Assembly: GCA_025062245.1 (NCBI GenBank)
Contig: JANXAD010000011.1
Coordinates: 1-50,082 of the forward strand
DNA from: Thermodesulfobacteriaceae bacterium
GTDB lineage: Bacteria; Desulfobacterota; Thermodesulfobacteria; Thermodesulfobacteriales; Thermodesulfobacteriaceae
Direction of reading: 5' to 3'
DNA: 50,082 nucleotides
The position numbers and the translations under genes were made by a program. Below the pieces are notes generated by a model. The model searched no databases. It worked only from the letters and a program-made list of their open reading frames with translations, and was not told the DNA's origin. Below are positions 35,095 to 45,158 of this stretch, piece after piece; position 1 is the stretch's first letter; each line of letters opens with the position of its first letter.

Positions 35095-36288
35095 CTACTC
35101 ACCTCCTTCTCTTTTTTCCTTAAAATTACTTACATATTCCTTAAATAGGTTTAAAATTTTTAGATCTACCTCTTTTCCCTCCACAGTTCTGTAAAAGTTT
35201 ATAAAAAGAGTTTCTTCGTTAAGCTCCATTCTTTCCTTTTCTTGAAAATTTCCCTCTAACCAGAAAGAATTTTCTGTGCTTAGGGAGGAACTTTCTAAAC
35301 TGTTTTCGTATTCTAAAACCAATAAATTAGGAAAATTAGCTTTCAGTCTTTCAAAGGGATTATAAACGGGAGTACAATCTTTAAGAATTATTTTAGTATA
35401 GGCTGATTCTTGAGGATGGGAAAGAAGTTCTTTGAAAGATCCCTTAAGCACTTTAAGTTTTAAAGGAGAATTTAAGGTAATAGCTTCAGTTTTTAAAAGT
35501 TTACCTTCTTTAATTTCTATCAACCAAACTCCCTTTTTATATTGTGACTCTTCAAAACTATAAGGCATTATAGAACCTGAATAATAGATATGAGAATTAA
35601 CCTTTTGAAGACGGTGAAGATGTCCTAAGAGAACCAAATCAAAATCCTTTAAGAGAGAAAGAGGAAATAACTCTTCTCCTCCTAAACCTTTTAAAAAGAG
35701 CTCTTCTCCACTAAAAAGGCCTCTTTCTACAGCAAAGTGTCCTAAGAGGATGGCAGGTTTTTTAAGAGTTAAATTAGAAAATAAAAAAAAGATTAGGTCT
35801 TGAAGAAAAATTTGAATTTTGGAAGAAATAAAATTTTTAAAGGTATCTTTATAAAAACTTTCGGCTAACTCTTTTAGTTCAAAAGGAGAAAGATAGGGAA
35901 AAAGATAAAAATATAACTTTTCATTTTGAGAAGAGACAAATTCTAAAGGATTAAAAAAACAGGTTAATCCATCTTCAATGACAAAATTAAAAAATTTCAA
36001 AAATTCCTTATAAAGACTTACTCTCTTAGAATCGTGATTTCCAAGAATAATATAAGTAGGAATTTTAAGTTCGAAAAGTTGATATAAAATTTCTTCTAAG
36101 GTTTTTAAAGTTTCGTAATCTGGAATAGGTTTGTCTACCAAATCTCCTGTAACTACTAAAAGGTCTGGTTTAACCTCCCTTAGAAGGGGAAAAAAGTTAT
36201 TTTCAAAAAAGATTCTTTGTTCTTCCAAAATTTTTTTTCCAAAAAATACTTTACCCAAATGCCAATCAGAAGTATGAATAAGACGCAA
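35095..36288 (-). CDS. sbcD: Exonuclease SbcD/Mre11-type
   Basis: A 397-residue metallophosphoesterase. The metal-binding motifs HTSDWHLGK (5-13), VTGDLVD, ILGNHDS, LLGHFAVE and LLGHLHRLQ are all present in order, so the nuclease should be active. SbcD works with the SbcC ATPase to open hairpins and process DNA ends, but sbcC is not adjacent. dapB follows, and upstream is 700 bases of gene-free DNA. The last 100 residues match the usual divergent capping domain only loosely. Confidence 0.88.
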   Translation of the reverse strand: MRLIHTSDWHLGKVFFGKKILEEQRIFFENNFFPLLREVKPDLLVVTGDLVDKPIPDYETLKTLEEILYQLFELKIPTYIILGNHDSKRVSLYKEFLKFFNFVIEDGLTCFFNPLEFVSSQNEKLYFYLFPYLSPFELKELAESFYKDTFKNFISSKIQIFLQDLIFFLFSNLTLKKPAILLGHFAVERGLFSGEELFLKGLGGEELFPLSLLKDFDLVLLGHLHRLQKVNSHIYYSGSIMPYSFEESQYKKGVWLIEIKEGKLLKTEAITLNSPLKLKVLKGSFKELLSHPQESAYTKIILKDCTPVYNPFERLKANFPNLLVLEYENSLESSSLSTENSFWLEGNFQEKERMELNEETLFINFYRTVEGKEVDLKILNLFKEYVSNFKEKREGGE

Positions 36289-37024
36289 AAACTAACCTCA
36301 AATTTTTTTATTTTAGTTTAGCACTTATCTTAGTTTTTTAAAAGATAGTGTATAAGTCCAATAGGATTGGAGACTGTGGGTTATTTTTTATAAAAATTCT
36401 AAATTCTTTACAATAACTTAACCAATAACATCTTAACGCTAACTTATTATCTAATCTAGGAGGTCCACTTCTCCCCATGATACCATATCAAATCATCCAT
36501 TAATTTTTTCTTTATACTCTATAAAATCTTTCCTCTGAGCTTCTTTTTCTAATTTTTCCCTTAACCTTTCCCTTGGGATACTCTTTTAATTCAGTGTTAT
36601 ATTTATCTCAAAACTCTACAGCTTTAAACCTAAAGAGAATCTCTTCTTTAAAAGAGACCTCCTTATAGAGTTTAGCTTTTCTAAGCTTTTAGCCTCTGTC
36701 ATTTTTTAGTTTATAATAAAGGCATGTTTTACTTCAAAATTAGAGGGACAAGAACCCCTTGCTTCCTTAAGCTCTAAAGCTCCACAAGGAGGCTGTCCCT
36801 CAACTCCCCATAAGTTGGTTGGGCTTGAAATTAATGAATCCTCTCAAATCATCCTTACCCATAACTTTCCCCAAAACCTTAAATGGATTCACTAATTTCC
36901 TCTTTAGGAAAATTAGGAAAGATAGAAAAACATGAATAGATGCTTTGTTAAGAAGAATTTTTTGATTTTTAATTTTATTACTTTTTTATTTTCCCGAAAG
37001 AGACCGAACTTGTGCAGAAGATAG
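36289..37024. other. Gene-free interval with decayed reading frames
   Basis: About 735 bases between rlmE and sbcD hold no intact gene. On the minus strand short protein-like stretches interrupted by stops and frameshifts remain: an open frame at 36800-36985, another at about 36705-36828 that ends SNFEVKHAFIIN, and a third around 36530-36680 containing KEVSFKEEILFRFKAVEF. An inverted repeat AGGGACA (36744-36750) / TGTCCCT (36794-36800) lies among them. I suspect a dead mobile element, but no transposase motif is certain. Confidence 0.5.
36800..36985 (-). pseudogene. Decayed reading frame of unknown origin
   Basis: A 62-codon open stretch without a credible start or ribosome site. It reads protein-like phrases such as HVFLSFLIFLKRK and VNPFKVLGKVMGKDDLRG before stopping at 36800. 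A neighbouring frame continues with EGQPPCGALELKEARGS, which suggests one frameshifted gene. It may be a transposase remnant; the family was not recognised. Confidence 0.3.
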
Positions 37025-37624
37025 TTAGTTAGGTTTTCCTTGAAATTTTTGAGCAATAAAAAAGATTTCTTTACTTTCCCTTCGAGAACTTTTGGGTTTA
37101 AAAATTTTTACTTTCTGAAACATCTTTTCCATTTTCTTTTTAAGAAGAGGAGTTTGAGCTCCCTCAAATACCTTAGCTACTAAATGTCCTCCCTCTTTTA
37201 GCACTTCCAAAGAAAGTTCTAAAACCTTCTCTACTAATTCTACAGATCTTAAATGATCTACCCATTTATCTCCCATAGTTTTAGGAGCTAAGTCACTTAA
37301 AATTACATCTACTTTTTCAATTCCTAAGGATTTTATTTCCTCTGGGTTTAATTCTAAGACATCTCTTTTAAGGAAAAAGAGGTTAGGAAGTTTGACTTTA
37401 ATTTCTTCTAAGTCTACCCCTATAACTTTACCTTTTTCACCTATGATCTGAGAAGTGTATTTAGACCAGGAACCAGGGGAAGCTCCTAAGTCTAAAACGG
37501 TATCTCCTTTTTGAATAATTTTGAACTTTTCTTGAATTTCTATAAGTTTAAAAACTGAACGAGCAGGATACCCAAGTTCTTTGGCTTTCTTAGCCCACTT
37601 ATCAAACCAAGGATCAGGACTCAT
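37025..37624 (-). CDS. rlmE: 23S rRNA 2'-O-ribose methyltransferase RlmE (FtsJ/RrmJ)
   Basis: A 199-residue SAM-dependent methyltransferase acting on U2552 (E. coli numbering) of 23S rRNA, a heat-shock-linked assembly step. ARSVFKLIEIQEKF gives the first catalytic Lys. VLDLGASPGSWSKY binds SAM, and the KDKE tetrad continues with LSDLAP, VAKVFEG and SRRESKEIFFIA. It is the last gene of the minus-strand run from ispD, 8 bases after nadA. Confidence 0.93.
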   Translation of the reverse strand: MSPDPWFDKWAKKAKELGYPARSVFKLIEIQEKFKIIQKGDTVLDLGASPGSWSKYTSQIIGEKGKVIGVDLEEIKVKLPNLFFLKRDVLELNPEEIKSLGIEKVDVILSDLAPKTMGDKWVDHLRSVELVEKVLELSLEVLKEGGHLVAKVFEGAQTPLLKKKMEKMFQKVKIFKPKSSRRESKEIFFIAQKFQGKPN

Positions 37625-37632
37625 AAAGGTGT

Positions 37633-38559
37633 TTAAACTATTTCTAACATTCTTTTTACTGCTCTATAAGCTTTTTTTATTATTTCCTCAGGTAGAACTA
37701 CTTCATATTTAAGTTCTTCTAAGGATTCATAAAGTTCCTTTAAGCCTATTTTTTTCATAGAAGGACATACCATTTTATCTGGAGCAGGGTGATAAAACTT
37801 TTTTTCTGGATTTTCCTTAGCTAAGGGGTAAAGAAGACCAACTTCTGTGCCTATGATAAACTCTTTATAAGGCAACTCCTTAGCCAATCTTAACATACCA
37901 CTGGTTGAGGCTGTATAATCTGCTAAATCTATGACCTCCGGTTTACACTCTGGGTGAGCAATAAAAACTGCTGAGGGATACTTTTTTTTACATTCTAAAA
38001 CCTCTTTGGCAGTTAAAATATGATGAAAGGGACAAAAACCATCTCCAAAGATAATTTCTTTGTCAGGATAAAATCTTTGAGTATATTGAGCTAAATTCAT
38101 ATCTGGGAGCATAATAATTCTTTTTTCTTTGAAGGTGCCTACTACTTTTACAGCATTAGCTGAGGTGCAGCAAATATCACTTAAAGCTTTAACTTCTGCA
38201 GTAGAGTTAACATAGGTTACCACGGGAGCTTCAGGATATTTTTCTTTTAATTCTAAGAGATCTTCAGGAAGGATCATGTTTGCCATTTCACAAGGAACTT
38301 CTAATACTGGAAGAAGAACCTTTTTTTGAGGAGAAACTATTTTAGCCGTCTCCCCCATAAAAAATACTCCACAAAACACTATAACCTCTGCATCTGTCTG
38401 GCTGGCTTTAAGACTAAGTTCTAAGGAATCTCCCTTTAAATCTGCTATATCCTGAATCTCAGGAGGTTGATAGTTATGGGCTAAAATAATAGCCTTTCTT
38501 TTTTTCTTTAATTCTAAAATTTTTTCTATTAGTTTTTCCTTTTCCATATCTTTCCCCAT
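37633..38559 (-). CDS. nadA: Quinolinate synthase A
   Basis: A 308-residue 4Fe-4S enzyme that condenses iminoaspartate with dihydroxyacetone phosphate for NAD synthesis. ILAHNYQPPEIQD opens the protein. The cluster cysteines fall in VFCGVFFMGETAK, AHPECKPEV and KMVCPSMKKI, and the active-site MLPDMNLAQY segment is present. An internal ATG four codons in, preceded by GGGGAAAG, is a possible alternative start. nadB and nadC are not in the window. Confidence 0.93.
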   Translation of the reverse strand: MGKDMEKEKLIEKILELKKKRKAIILAHNYQPPEIQDIADLKGDSLELSLKASQTDAEVIVFCGVFFMGETAKIVSPQKKVLLPVLEVPCEMANMILPEDLLELKEKYPEAPVVTYVNSTAEVKALSDICCTSANAVKVVGTFKEKRIIMLPDMNLAQYTQRFYPDKEIIFGDGFCPFHHILTAKEVLECKKKYPSAVFIAHPECKPEVIDLADYTASTSGMLRLAKELPYKEFIIGTEVGLLYPLAKENPEKKFYHPAPDKMVCPSMKKIGLKELYESLEELKYEVVLPEEIIKKAYRAVKRMLEIV

Positions 38560-38594
38560 TATTCTTGAAAAAAATACTTATTTAGTATTTTAGT

Positions 38595-39443
38595 TTATAA
38601 TTTAAAATTTTCAAGTGCCTTAAATATTTTGGTATAGCATTCCAGGGGTATTTGAAGGTTCCCCTTTCCCTTTCCCAAAAGGATATGGGGTTTATTTTCA
38701 CCGTGAAAATCACTTCCTCCTGTAATCAAAAGACCCAACTCCTTAGCACATTCTATAAGAAATTTGGTATACTCCCGAGTGTGTTCAGTATAATAAGCTT
38801 CAATTCCTTTAAGCCCAGCTTCTTTTAATTCCTTTAAGTATTTTTTTAAGGCTAAGGGATTTAAGTTTAGGGTGAAGGGGTGGGCTATCACAGGTATACC
38901 TCGAGCCTTAAGAATAATTTCTATGGCCTCCTTAGGAGAAAGAAGAGCCTTAGGAACATAGGCAGGGGCTCCTTTTTTTAAATACCTTTCAAAGGCTTCT
39001 TCAAAGGTTTTAACCACTCCTTTTTTTACTAACAAATTAGCAATATGAGGCCTTCCAATTTCCCCCTTAGCAGTTTGCAAAAGTTCTTCTAAGGTAATAT
39101 CGATCTTTAAATTTTTAAGTTTTTCTATCATTTTAAGGTTTCTTTCCTTACGGGCTTTTTTAAGTTTTTCTAAAACCTCTTCAAGTTCAGTAAGTTCAGG
39201 AGTTAAAAAGTAACCCAAAAGATGAAAGTGTCCAGGGCCTTCAACTTTTACGCTAATTTCTACTCCACAAAGGAAGGGAAGTTTTTCTTCTAAGGCAGTA
39301 TCATAACCCTCTTTTAATCCACTTACCGTATCATGATCTGTAATAGCTAAAGCTAAAAGTCCCTCCTTTTTAGCAAGATAAACCAATTCAGAGGGAGAAA
39401 AGCTACCATCTGAAGCATTAGAGTGCACATGAAGGTCTATCAA
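38595..39443 (-). CDS. PHP-domain phosphatase (nucleoside bisphosphatase/RNase AM-like)
   Basis: A 282-residue PHP-family metal-dependent phosphoesterase. [16 protein letters not shown] (2-17) and [10 protein letters not shown] are the first metal motifs. [19 protein letters not shown] and GSDFHGENK complete the set. Homologues such as YciV (RNase AM) hydrolyse 3',5'-nucleoside bisphosphates and RNA 5' ends; the substrate here is inferred. The start overlaps the pyrG stop by 4 bases. Confidence 0.85.
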   Translation of the reverse strand: MIDLHVHSNASDGSFSPSELVYLAKKEGLLALAITDHDTVSGLKEGYDTALEEKLPFLCGVEISVKVEGPGHFHLLGYFLTPELTELEEVLEKLKKARKERNLKMIEKLKNLKIDITLEELLQTAKGEIGRPHIANLLVKKGVVKTFEEAFERYLKKGAPAYVPKALLSPKEAIEIILKARGIPVIAHPFTLNLNPLALKKYLKELKEAGLKGIEAYYTEHTREYTKFLIECAKELGLLITGGSDFHGENKPHILLGKGKGNLQIPLECYTKIFKALENFKL

Positions 39444-41110
39444 TTTCTTTCCTTTCTCTGTTTTTTATATTCGTAGGCTGCACGAATAAAATCTTTAAAA
39501 AGAGGATGGGCTGCAGAAGGTTTAGATTTAAATTCAGGATGGAACTGAACTCCTATAAACCAAGGATGGTCTTCTAATTCTACAATTTCTACTAATTTTT
39601 CATCAGGAGAGATTCCCACTACCTTAAGTCCAGCTTTTTCTAAAGCCTCTCTATAAACGAGATTAAACTCATATCTATGTCTATGTCTTTCAGAGATTTC
39701 ATCGCACCCGTAAGCCTTCCAAACTTTGGAACCTCTTAATAGTTTACAGGGATAACTGCCTAATCTCATGGTGCCACCAAGGTCACAAGTTTCATCTCTT
39801 TTTTCTATACATCCTTTACGAGGGTTATACCATTCCTTCATTAAATAAATAATTGGATAGGGAGTATTTTTATCAAATTCTGTAGAATGGGCCTCTTCCC
39901 ATTTTAGCACATTTCTTGTAAATTCGATTACCATAAGTTGCATTCCTAAACAAATTCCGAAGAAAGGTATCTTATGGGTGCGGGCATATTTAATAGCTAA
40001 AAATTTTCCCTCTATACCCCTTATACCAAAACCTCCTGGAACTAAAATCCCATCCACCTCCCTTAAAGTTTCTTCTATATTTTCTGGGGTTAGCTCATCT
40101 GCACTTACAAACTTTAAATCCACCCTCAAATCGTTAGCCAAGCCTCCATGGGTCAGAGCTTCATTAAGAGACTTATAAGAATCTTTCAAATTTACATATT
40201 TTCCCACTATAGCAATAGTTACGTTGTCTTTGGGATTTTTATACTTTCTTACAATTTCTTGCCAGACCGATAAGTCAGGTTCTCTGGTCCAGATATTAAG
40301 GAGTTCCACTATTTTTTCATCCAAACCCTCTTGATGAAATATGAGAGGAATTTCATAAATACAATCTACATCTTTGGCTGTAATAACTGCATCTTCATCT
40401 ACATTGCAAAAAAGAGCTATTTTCTTTTTAATTTCTGGAGGTAAAAATCTATCGGTTCTACAAAGAAGGATATCAGGTTGAATACCTATGGCTCTTAGTT
40501 CCTTTACACTATGTTGAGTAGGTTTAGTTTTTAATTCTCCTGCGGTTTTTATATAGGGAACAAAGGTTAAGTGAATATAAAGAGTATTTTCTCTTCCCAA
40601 ATCGTATCTTAACTGTCTTATAGCTTCTAAAAAGGGAAGACTTTCAATGTCTCCCACTGTTCCTCCTACTTCCACGATAGCTACATCAATTTGAGGGCCA
40701 GCCAAATCTAAAATGCAAGACTTTATTTCATCAGTTACATGGGGTATAATTTGGACTGTTCCACCTAAGTAGACCCCCTTTCTTTCCTTAGTAATCACAG
40801 AATAATATATTTTTCCAGAGGTATAATTATTTTTGGCATTCATAGAAGCTGAAGTAAATCTTTCATAGTGACCCAAGTCTAAATCCGTTTCTGCTCCATC
40901 TTCTGTAACATAAACTTCCCCGTGTTGAAAAGGATTCATAGTACCGGGATCTACATTGATGTAAGGGTCTAACTTTAAAAAGGTTACTCTAAGGCCACGA
41001 GCCTCTAAAAGTGCTCCCATTGAAGCTGCAGCCAAACCCTTTCCCAAGGAAGATAAAACTCCACCTGTTATAAAAATAAATTTAGTATGAAGTTTTTTAG
41101 ACCTTTTCAT
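39440..41110 (-). CDS. pyrG: CTP synthase
   Basis: A 556-residue enzyme amidating UTP to CTP. The synthetase domain opens with [20 protein letters not shown], and [19 protein letters not shown] and [14 protein letters not shown] are diagnostic. The glutaminase domain has the nucleophile Cys in FFGICLGMQ and the His-Glu pair in QFHPEF. Length is normal. It lies between the M24 peptidase and the PHP gene on the same strand. Confidence 0.97.
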   Translation of the reverse strand: MKRSKKLHTKFIFITGGVLSSLGKGLAAASMGALLEARGLRVTFLKLDPYINVDPGTMNPFQHGEVYVTEDGAETDLDLGHYERFTSASMNAKNNYTSGKIYYSVITKERKGVYLGGTVQIIPHVTDEIKSCILDLAGPQIDVAIVEVGGTVGDIESLPFLEAIRQLRYDLGRENTLYIHLTFVPYIKTAGELKTKPTQHSVKELRAIGIQPDILLCRTDRFLPPEIKKKIALFCNVDEDAVITAKDVDCIYEIPLIFHQEGLDEKIVELLNIWTREPDLSVWQEIVRKYKNPKDNVTIAIVGKYVNLKDSYKSLNEALTHGGLANDLRVDLKFVSADELTPENIEETLREVDGILVPGGFGIRGIEGKFLAIKYARTHKIPFFGICLGMQLMVIEFTRNVLKWEEAHSTEFDKNTPYPIIYLMKEWYNPRKGCIEKRDETCDLGGTMRLGSYPCKLLRGSKVWKAYGCDEISERHRHRYEFNLVYREALEKAGLKVVGISPDEKLVEIVELEDHPWFIGVQFHPEFKSKPSAAHPLFKDFIRAAYEYKKQRKERN

Positions 41111-41137
41111 ACTTAAACCCTTGCTTTTAAGAATTTT

Positions 41138-42295
41138 TTATAGATACACCCAATCTCTCGGAAAGGAATTAAGAGCTCTAAGTCCTCTCTTAGTTACCAA
41201 ATAGGTTTCTTCAATTCCAATTACTCCTAAGTTGGGTACATGAAACTTTGGTTCTAAAGCTAGGACCATATTTTCCTTTAAAACTGTTTTTTGATTTTTA
41301 GCTAAAGCTGGAGGTTCATCAATTTGTAGTCCCACTCCATGACCTACAAAATTTAATACTTCTCCGTGAGCCATAAAGTAATCTTTAAGTCCCTCTTGTT
41401 GAACTAAGTCCAAGGCTTTTTCATAAACCTCAGAAGCTGTAATTCCTTCCTTTACCTCTTTCTCAAGAACTTTTAAAAGGTTTAAAGCACATTTAAAGTA
41501 AGCCTCAGCTTGTGGAACTTTACCAAAGCTTACCATTCTGGTTTGGTCTATATAGTAACCTCTAAAGTACCCAGCAAAATCTATTAAAATGGGTTCTCTT
41601 CTTCTTAACCTTTTAGCTGTTGCTCCAGAAGGAAACCCAAGAATTCCCCTTCCTCCCTGCCCAGTAATAAAGTGAATAGGTTCTAAAGCTTCCTTTCCAG
41701 AAAGGAGGTGCCCATAGGTTAATTCAAATCCATAAAGAGAGCGCACCATACCAGGATGCCCTAAACTTCTTAGTTCTTTTTCTAAGAGGGCACTGGCTAA
41801 AAGTTCCGACATGCCTGGCTTAAATTTCTTAAGAGCTCTTCTCAAAGCCTTAGCTAAAAACTTTCCTGCTCTTTTAATACAAAAAATTTCATAAAAAGAT
41901 TTTAGCATTCTTTGTTCTAAAATAAGATAATCCACTTTTTTTATTTGGAAATCCTCTAAAAGTTCTTGATATTTAAAGTAAAGCTCAGGGGTTAGGGCAT
42001 TAATTTCTAAACCGAGAGCCTTTCCTCTCCAAGCTTTTAAAATAAGAGATAGATCTTTAAAGCTTTTTAAAGGTTCAAAAGGAACTAAACTTTCTTTTTT
42101 AGCCCTTTCCCAAGGCCTGTTAACTAAGAGTTTTACCTCCTCCGTTGAAATAATCAAGACTCCCCTAACAAAGGTATGGGTAAAGTAAAAAATATTTAAA
42201 GGTGAGAAAATAAGAACCACAGAAAGGCCTTGAGTTTTTATAGTTTCTTTAAATTTATTAAGCCTTAATTCGATTTCTCTTTTAATAACTTTCAT
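41138..42295 (-). CDS. pepP: M24-family metallopeptidase (Xaa-Pro aminopeptidase-like)
   Basis: A 385-residue two-domain peptidase. The N-terminal creatinase-like domain covers about 1-145. The pita-bread domain holds the five metal ligands: Asp in PILIDFAGY, Asp in YYIDQTRM, His in FVGHGVGLQIDEPP, Glu in LALEPKF and Glu in GVIGIEETYLV. Prolidase or Xaa-Pro aminopeptidase activity is likely; the exact specificity is not readable. It overlaps the MltB-like gene by 14 bases. Confidence 0.88.
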   Translation of the reverse strand: MKVIKREIELRLNKFKETIKTQGLSVVLIFSPLNIFYFTHTFVRGVLIISTEEVKLLVNRPWERAKKESLVPFEPLKSFKDLSLILKAWRGKALGLEINALTPELYFKYQELLEDFQIKKVDYLILEQRMLKSFYEIFCIKRAGKFLAKALRRALKKFKPGMSELLASALLEKELRSLGHPGMVRSLYGFELTYGHLLSGKEALEPIHFITGQGGRGILGFPSGATAKRLRRREPILIDFAGYFRGYYIDQTRMVSFGKVPQAEAYFKCALNLLKVLEKEVKEGITASEVYEKALDLVQQEGLKDYFMAHGEVLNFVGHGVGLQIDEPPALAKNQKTVLKENMVLALEPKFHVPNLGVIGIEETYLVTKRGLRALNSFPRDWVYL

Positions 42296-43187
42296 TTTTT
42301 AATTTATCAACTATAGCTAAGATTGTTTTAGCATAGGGTTCACTAATATTATATTTCATAATTATTTTCTTCTTTCCCTCATAAGAGAGTTCCCTTTTAT
42401 ACCCTTCCTTTTGGAGATAATTGGCTATACTGGCTAAGGCATCTTGAATTTCATAGAGGTCAATCTTTCCATCTCCATTCCAATCATATCCATAAATTAC
42501 ATAGCTTCTAGGAACAAATTGTGGATATCCAAAGGCTCCAAAAATAGAACCCTTTAAAGAGAAGGGATCCCAATGGTTTTTATAAGCTATTTCTATTAAA
42601 TAAAGAAGTTCTCTATAACCCCAATTGCTTCTTCTTTCCCATCTTTTTTTAATTAACTCATCCTCTAAGGAAAGATGGGGAGGGTTTATAAATTTTTCAT
42701 AAAGTTCTCTTTCTCCGGAGAGAGCTAAACTTAAAAAAACATTAAAAACATTATAATTTCCCGTATTTTTCCCTAAATCTGTTTCAACTAAAAAAATAGC
42801 TACTAAGGTTTCCTTTTCTACATCAAAAAAATTTTCTATTTTTTTTAATAGTTCTCTATTTTGCTCTATAAATTCCTTAGCCCTTTTTAAACGACTTTCT
42901 TCTAAAAATTGGTGATAGGGTAAAGCTGTTTCCCTCCAAGTAAGGCTCTTGTTCATAATTTCAGGAAGATAGGTTAGTTTTGAGGAACAAAATAGAGTTT
43001 CTATAAACTCTTCAGGAACCCTATCCTTCAGATCGGTTTTTACTCTTTCTTTGAGTTTTTTTAAATATATAGCCAACTCTCCTTCTTGACAGCTTAGAGA
43101 AATTTGAGGTTGAAAATTAGAGTGAAAAAGATATTTAATTTGGAAAAAACTTAAAATTATGAACAATCCTATTATAAAAAAGATCAT
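42282..43187 (-). CDS. MltB-like lytic murein transglycosylase
   Basis: A protein of about 301 residues that should cleave peptidoglycan glycan strands. The catalytic Glu lies in IFLVETDLGKNTG, and the SLT_2 signature continues with FGAFGYPQFVPRSYVIYG, DWNGDGKIDL (an EF-hand-like loop) and ALASIANYLQKEGY. One N-terminal membrane helix or signal (FFIIGLFIILSFF) places it in the envelope. A TTG start at 43235 would overlap acn by 52 bases. I prefer the ATG at 43187, which overlaps the acn stop as ATGA and begins directly at the signal segment. Confidence 0.85.
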   Translation of the reverse strand: MIFFIIGLFIILSFFQIKYLFHSNFQPQISLSCQEGELAIYLKKLKERVKTDLKDRVPEEFIETLFCSSKLTYLPEIMNKSLTWRETALPYHQFLEESRLKRAKEFIEQNRELLKKIENFFDVEKETLVAIFLVETDLGKNTGNYNVFNVFLSLALSGERELYEKFINPPHLSLEDELIKKRWERRSNWGYRELLYLIEIAYKNHWDPFSLKGSIFGAFGYPQFVPRSYVIYGYDWNGDGKIDLYEIQDALASIANYLQKEGYKRELSYEGKKKIIMKYNISEPYAKTILAIVDKLKNESY

Positions 43188-45130
43188 AAATTTTCTTCTT
43201 TGGCTAAGTTTAAAAGAGAACCTGCTAAAATACAAGCCCTTTCTCTTTCAGTAAGGTCTATTAAAGCCCATAGAGAGCCCTTTTTTTCTATAGTTATTTC
43301 AAGCTTTTTAGCCCCGCTTTCTAAGACTTTTCTAAGATTTCTTATTAAGAATTTATCTCCTACTTCTATTTTATTATAATCTTCTTTATTTTCAAAAAAG
43401 AGAGGTAAAATTCCAAAGTTTATAAGGTTACTTCTATGAATTCTGGCTAAACTTTTTACTAATTTTATTCTAACCCCCAAAAATCTGGGGGCTAAAGCTG
43501 CATGCTCTCTTGAAGAACCTTGTCCGTAATTTTCTCCTCCTACGATACCTATGGCTAAGTTTTTTTCTTTTATTTCTAAAGCTTTTCTAAAAAAATCGGG
43601 ATCTAAATTTTTATAAACATATTTACTAATAGCAGGTAAATTACTTCTTAAGGGAAGGATTTCAGCTCCAGCTGGCATGATATGATCCGTAGTAATATGG
43701 TCTTCAACTTTTAAAAGAAAAATTCCTTCTAAATCTTGAGGAAGAGGGTCAAAAGAGGGTAGGGGAGCAATGTTTGGTCCTCTTATAATTTCCACTTTTT
43801 GAGCTTCATCTTCTGGAAGGGGAGGAATTAGCATAGAGTCATTTATTATGAACTTCTCAGGAAGCTTTATCTGAGGAGGATCTCCCAGTTCTCTTGGATC
43901 GGTAATGACTCCTCTTATAGCAGAGGCTACAGCTGTTTCAGGAGAAATCAAATAAACAAAATCAGGATTTGTTCCTGAGCGTCCTGGAAAGTTTCTGGTA
44001 AAGGTTCTTAAAGAAATAGCGTTAGTAGGAGGAGCTTGTCCCATGCCAATACATCCTAAGCATCCACATTGATGAACTCTGGTTCCCCCTCTTAAAAGAC
44101 TTTGAAAAGCAGAAAGAGCTACTAAATTTTCTAATACTTGAAGAGAGCCAGGATTTATCTCCAAGGAAACTTGAGGATGAACTCTATGTTTTTCTAAAAC
44201 CTTAGCTACCATGAGTAAATCTTTTAAAGAAGAGTTAGCACAGGACCCTACTATTACTTGGGAGACAGGTTTTCCAGCTTCTTCAACTACTTTTTTAACT
44301 TTATCTGGAGAGGAAGGACAAGCACAGAGAGGTTCAAGTTTAGAAAGATCTACCTCTATTATTTCATCATACTGGCTATCTTCGTCAGAAGATAATTCAA
44401 CGAAGTCCTTTTCTCTCTCCTGAGCTCTAAGCCAGGCTAAGGTAATCTCATCTGAAGGAAAGATACTTGAAGTGGCTCCCATTTCAGTTCCTAAGTTACA
44501 AAGAGTGGCTCTTTCAGGAACACTAAGTTCTTTAACGCCAGGACCAAAATATTCCAAAATTTTTCCTACCCCCCCCTTTACTGTAAATTTAGACAAAAGA
44601 TAAAGGGCTAAGTCTCGAGCAGAAACCCAAGGCTTAAATTTTCCGTAAAGATATACTCCTACTACCTTAGGCATTTTTAGGTAAAAGGGCTTTCCAGCCA
44701 TAGCCATTGCTACATCAAGACCTCCAGCCCCTATAGCTAACATACTACAGCCACCTGCTGTAGGAGTGTGGCTATCGGAACCTAAAAGGGTTTTTCCAGG
44801 AATAGCAAACCTTTCTAAGTGAACTTGATGACAAATGCCATTTCCAGGTTTGGAAAACCAAATTCCATATCTCTGGGCTACACTTAGTAAATACCTGTGA
44901 TCATCTGCGTTTTTAAAATCGGTCTGTAAAATATTATGATCTACATAGGAAACCGAAAGCTCAGTTCTTACTCTTTTAATTCCAATGGTTTCAAATTCCA
45001 AATAGGTCATAGTTCCTGTAGCATCTTGAGTAAGGGTCTGATCAATCTTAATAGCAATTTCTTCTCCAGGTATCATTTTTCCTGAAACTAAATGACTTTC
45101 TATAATTTTATAAGTAAGATTTGGTTTCAT
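43184..45130 (-). CDS. acnA: Aconitate hydratase, one-piece 648-residue type
   Basis: A 648-residue aconitase interconverting citrate and isocitrate. LLGSDSHTPTAGG near the N-terminal third, the cluster cysteines in IVGSCANSS and CGCLGCIGMG, and the swivel-domain block NYGQGSSREHAALAPRFLG are all in one chain. It is much shorter than AcnA of about 890 residues and matches the compact form found in many anaerobes and thermophiles. The ribosome site AGGAGGGAGG is the strongest on this strand. Related 3-isopropylmalate dehydratases are usually split in two chains, so aconitase is preferred. Confidence 0.92.
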   Translation of the reverse strand: MKPNLTYKIIESHLVSGKMIPGEEIAIKIDQTLTQDATGTMTYLEFETIGIKRVRTELSVSYVDHNILQTDFKNADDHRYLLSVAQRYGIWFSKPGNGICHQVHLERFAIPGKTLLGSDSHTPTAGGCSMLAIGAGGLDVAMAMAGKPFYLKMPKVVGVYLYGKFKPWVSARDLALYLLSKFTVKGGVGKILEYFGPGVKELSVPERATLCNLGTEMGATSSIFPSDEITLAWLRAQEREKDFVELSSDEDSQYDEIIEVDLSKLEPLCACPSSPDKVKKVVEEAGKPVSQVIVGSCANSSLKDLLMVAKVLEKHRVHPQVSLEINPGSLQVLENLVALSAFQSLLRGGTRVHQCGCLGCIGMGQAPPTNAISLRTFTRNFPGRSGTNPDFVYLISPETAVASAIRGVITDPRELGDPPQIKLPEKFIINDSMLIPPLPEDEAQKVEIIRGPNIAPLPSFDPLPQDLEGIFLLKVEDHITTDHIMPAGAEILPLRSNLPAISKYVYKNLDPDFFRKALEIKEKNLAIGIVGGENYGQGSSREHAALAPRFLGVRIKLVKSLARIHRSNLINFGILPLFFENKEDYNKIEVGDKFLIRNLRKVLESGAKKLEITIEKKGSLWALIDLTERERACILAGSLLNLAKEENL

Positions 45131-45158
45131 AAAATTTTAACCTCCCTCCTAAATATTT

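Noticed and set aside
36744-36800. AGGGACA/TGTCCCT inverted repeat as a terminator or insertion-sequence end
   Set aside because: The loop is over 40 bases, no T-run follows and no matching transposase was identified; noted only as structure in a decayed region.
43188-43235. TTG start giving a 317-residue MltB-like protein
   Set aside because: It would overlap aconitase by 52 bases and put 16 polar residues before the signal segment; the ATG at 43187 fits better.
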